Source: JAWRCU01 sp033542235 (GTDB lineage: Bacteria > Pseudomonadota > Alphaproteobacteria > Rhizobiales > Rhizobiaceae). Taken from it: DNA of 30,174 bases. The stretch is from positions 1 to 30,174 of the forward strand of contig NZ_JAWRCU010000032.1 in NCBI RefSeq assembly GCF_033542235.1, given 5' to 3'. A model generated the notes under the pieces. That model was not told the DNA's origin. It saw only the letters and a program-made list of their open reading frames with translations, and searched no databases. Of this stretch, positions 29,359 to 30,174 are shown piece after piece (the stretch's first letter is position 1; every line of letters starts with the position of its first letter). Both the position numbers and the translations under genes were made by a program.

Positions 29359-29610
29359 TTGCCACGCTACTACTTCCACATTCACGACGGCGAGGCTTCT
29401 CCCGACCTGGTAGGGACCGAGCTTGCCAATGATGCTGCTGCGCGTGAGGAGGCGATTGTCACCACCGGCGCCGTGCTCAGGGACTCTGGCAGTAGATTCT
29501 GGAATAATCAGGACTGGTCGATGCGGGTCGAAACTGAAGCGGGCGTCACCGTCTGCGAGCTGCGGGTCTCCGGCAAGCGATCCATGATCGAACCGCGACG
29601 TAGAGCCTGA
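29359..29610 (+). CDS. DUF6894 family small protein (second copy)
   Basis: An 83-residue protein (MPRYYFHIHDGEASPDLVGT; AAAREEAIVTTGAVLRDSGS; MRVETEAGVTVCELRVSGKR) with the RYYFHIHDG...D-x-x-G-x-E-L start of DUF6894, then helix and strands. It begins at a TTG because RYYF must be near the start and no ATG is available; AAAGAGC upstream is a modest SD. It is a relative of the gene at 3,013. Function unknown. Confidence 0.85.
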   Translation: MPRYYFHIHDGEASPDLVGTELANDAAAREEAIVTTGAVLRDSGSRFWNNQDWSMRVETEAGVTVCELRVSGKRSMIEPRRRA

Positions 29611-29787
29611 CCGTTGCTGCACCAGCATCGAGGCATTCCGCAAGGCGATGTCCTCGGGTCGGGAAGATGGCACAGTGGTCTCCTCCTCTCACTTTCGCAG
29701 ATGAGAAGGCAGACAGGCGCGCTGCGCAGGGCCTAGAAAAACTGGAAGCGGAATAGCGGCGAAGCCGGACCGCCGCTTTGTCGTGAG

Positions 29788-30033
29788 CTATCGGTGGGAG
29801 CGCTCCTCGCGCAGAGCCTTCCCGACGCTGTTCTGTTCCTCCCCGACGTCGGGACGGTTCAGCGTGACCGTGCAGCGGATCAGGAAATTCCAGTCGGGAC
29901 CGTGCTCGATGATGAGGTGAAGGTCCGATATCTCCTCGAAATAGTGCTCGATGCTCTTCGGGTCTTTGTCGGTGCGATATTCGATGACCGCCTTCCAGCG
30001 CTTGTCACCATGCAGCGAGACGACGTTGCTCAT
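29788..30033 (-). CDS. Small hypothetical protein
   Basis: An 81-residue protein: MSNVVSLHGDKRWKAVIEYR, ISDLHLIIEHGPDWNFLIRC TVTLNRP and EEQNSVGKALREERSHR. Alternating strands suggest a small beta-rich fold. The ATG at 30,033 follows GGAAACGGA; an ATG seven codons upstream is possible. A fragment of a relative lies at 22,732-22,815, which supports it as a real family. Function unknown. Confidence 0.75.
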   Translation of the reverse strand: MSNVVSLHGDKRWKAVIEYRTDKDPKSIEHYFEEISDLHLIIEHGPDWNFLIRCTVTLNRPDVGEEQNSVGKALREERSHR

Positions 30034-30084
30034 TCCGTTTCCGTGGTCGGCCACCGGGCCGACTAAATTAGAAGGTGATGCTGG

Positions 30085-30168
30085 TCAGGACGACCACAGA
30101 AGCGTGCCGACCAAAGGGATGACCACCCAGACGGTCGGATCCGCGTTCCGGCGGGCGAGATAGCGCAT
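30085..30168 (-). CDS. Possible tiny membrane peptide, perhaps frameshifted
   Basis: A 27-residue frame MRYLARRNADPTVWVVIPLV GTLLWSS with a basic start and one hydrophobic segment. In the next frame the hydrophobic run continues (VVLTSITF) to a stop at 30,066-30,068, so a one-base shift may have shortened a 33-35-residue membrane protein. It lies directly upstream of the 29,788 gene on the same strand. The window edge hides its promoter. Confidence 0.3.
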   Translation of the reverse strand: MRYLARRNADPTVWVVIPLVGTLLWSS

Positions 30169-30174
30169 ACGAGT

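Noticed and set aside
1..30174. CRISPR arrays, tRNA and rRNA genes
   Set aside because: No regularly spaced repeats of 20-40 bases, no cloverleaf with GTTCGAATC-type arm, and no rRNA-like conserved stretches were seen.

Overview
The window looks like accessory DNA from an alphaproteobacterium of the order Hyphomicrobiales (Rhizobiales), probably Bradyrhizobium- or Mesorhizobium-like. This rests on protein families rather than marker genes: DUF3606, DUF6894, DUF3309, DUF1003, CsbD, a HisKA_2-type kinase, an S21 protein with a long basic tail, and many small rhizobial hypotheticals. I see no tRNA, rRNA or CRISPR array.

Layout. 1-3,250: a possible IS21 end, a DUF3606 gene, a decayed small gene behind a perfect EcfG-type promoter, a frameshifted small gene with a structured leader, a Crp/Fnr regulator and a DUF6894 gene. 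3,300-4,000: debris of an SLC13 transporter and an IS5 transposase. 4,263-5,476: a minus-strand operon of three small genes. 6,074-7,237: a PHB-depolymerase-type esterase. 7,698-7,996: debris of a group II intron maturase. 8,074-13,662: mostly intact minus-strand genes (small hypotheticals, a PhnA-like membrane protein, a YciE/DUF892 protein, a hemolysin III-family protein and OtsA). 13,900-17,050: a truncated receiver domain, small hypotheticals and a decayed histidine kinase. 17,144-18,122: two FNR/FixK-type boxes, csbD and two tiny membrane proteins. 18,186-22,064: a decayed ABC transporter, a VIT-family transporter, groEL debris, a small paralogue gene and a decayed transglutaminase. 22,065-25,560: a coupled small-gene pair, a DUF1003 gene joined to DNA-ligase debris, an XRE gene with an internal duplication, a glycine-zipper protein and IS3 debris. 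25,760-30,170: csbD, a start-less DUF3606 frame, repeat proteins, integrase debris, a second structured leader with its gene, a cold-shock protein, S21, DUF6894 and small hypotheticals.

How it works together. The intact genes read like a general-stress and stationary-phase set: CsbD twice, DUF892, DUF3606, DUF6894, trehalose-6-phosphate synthase, cold-shock protein and DUF1003. Several have upstream matches to the alphaproteobacterial EcfG/RpoE2 promoter (GGAAC, 16-17 bases, then NNTT). The two strictest matches (GGAAC-N16-CGTT) precede gene starts at 552 and 8,746. A third site, upstream of the first DUF3606 gene, would be a perfect N17 promoter if a 16-bp tandem duplication had not widened its spacer. 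Two symmetric TTGAT-N4-ATCAA boxes near 17.1-17.5 kb suggest additional low-oxygen control.

The most interesting signal is a conserved two-hairpin leader in front of two paralogous small genes (1,911 and 27,580). In both, the second hairpin buries the Shine-Dalgarno sequence and ends exactly four bases before the ATG, and the paired bases co-vary. The region also carries many gene remnants, with single-base frameshifts in homopolymer runs and small tandem duplications, consistent with an eroding genomic island.
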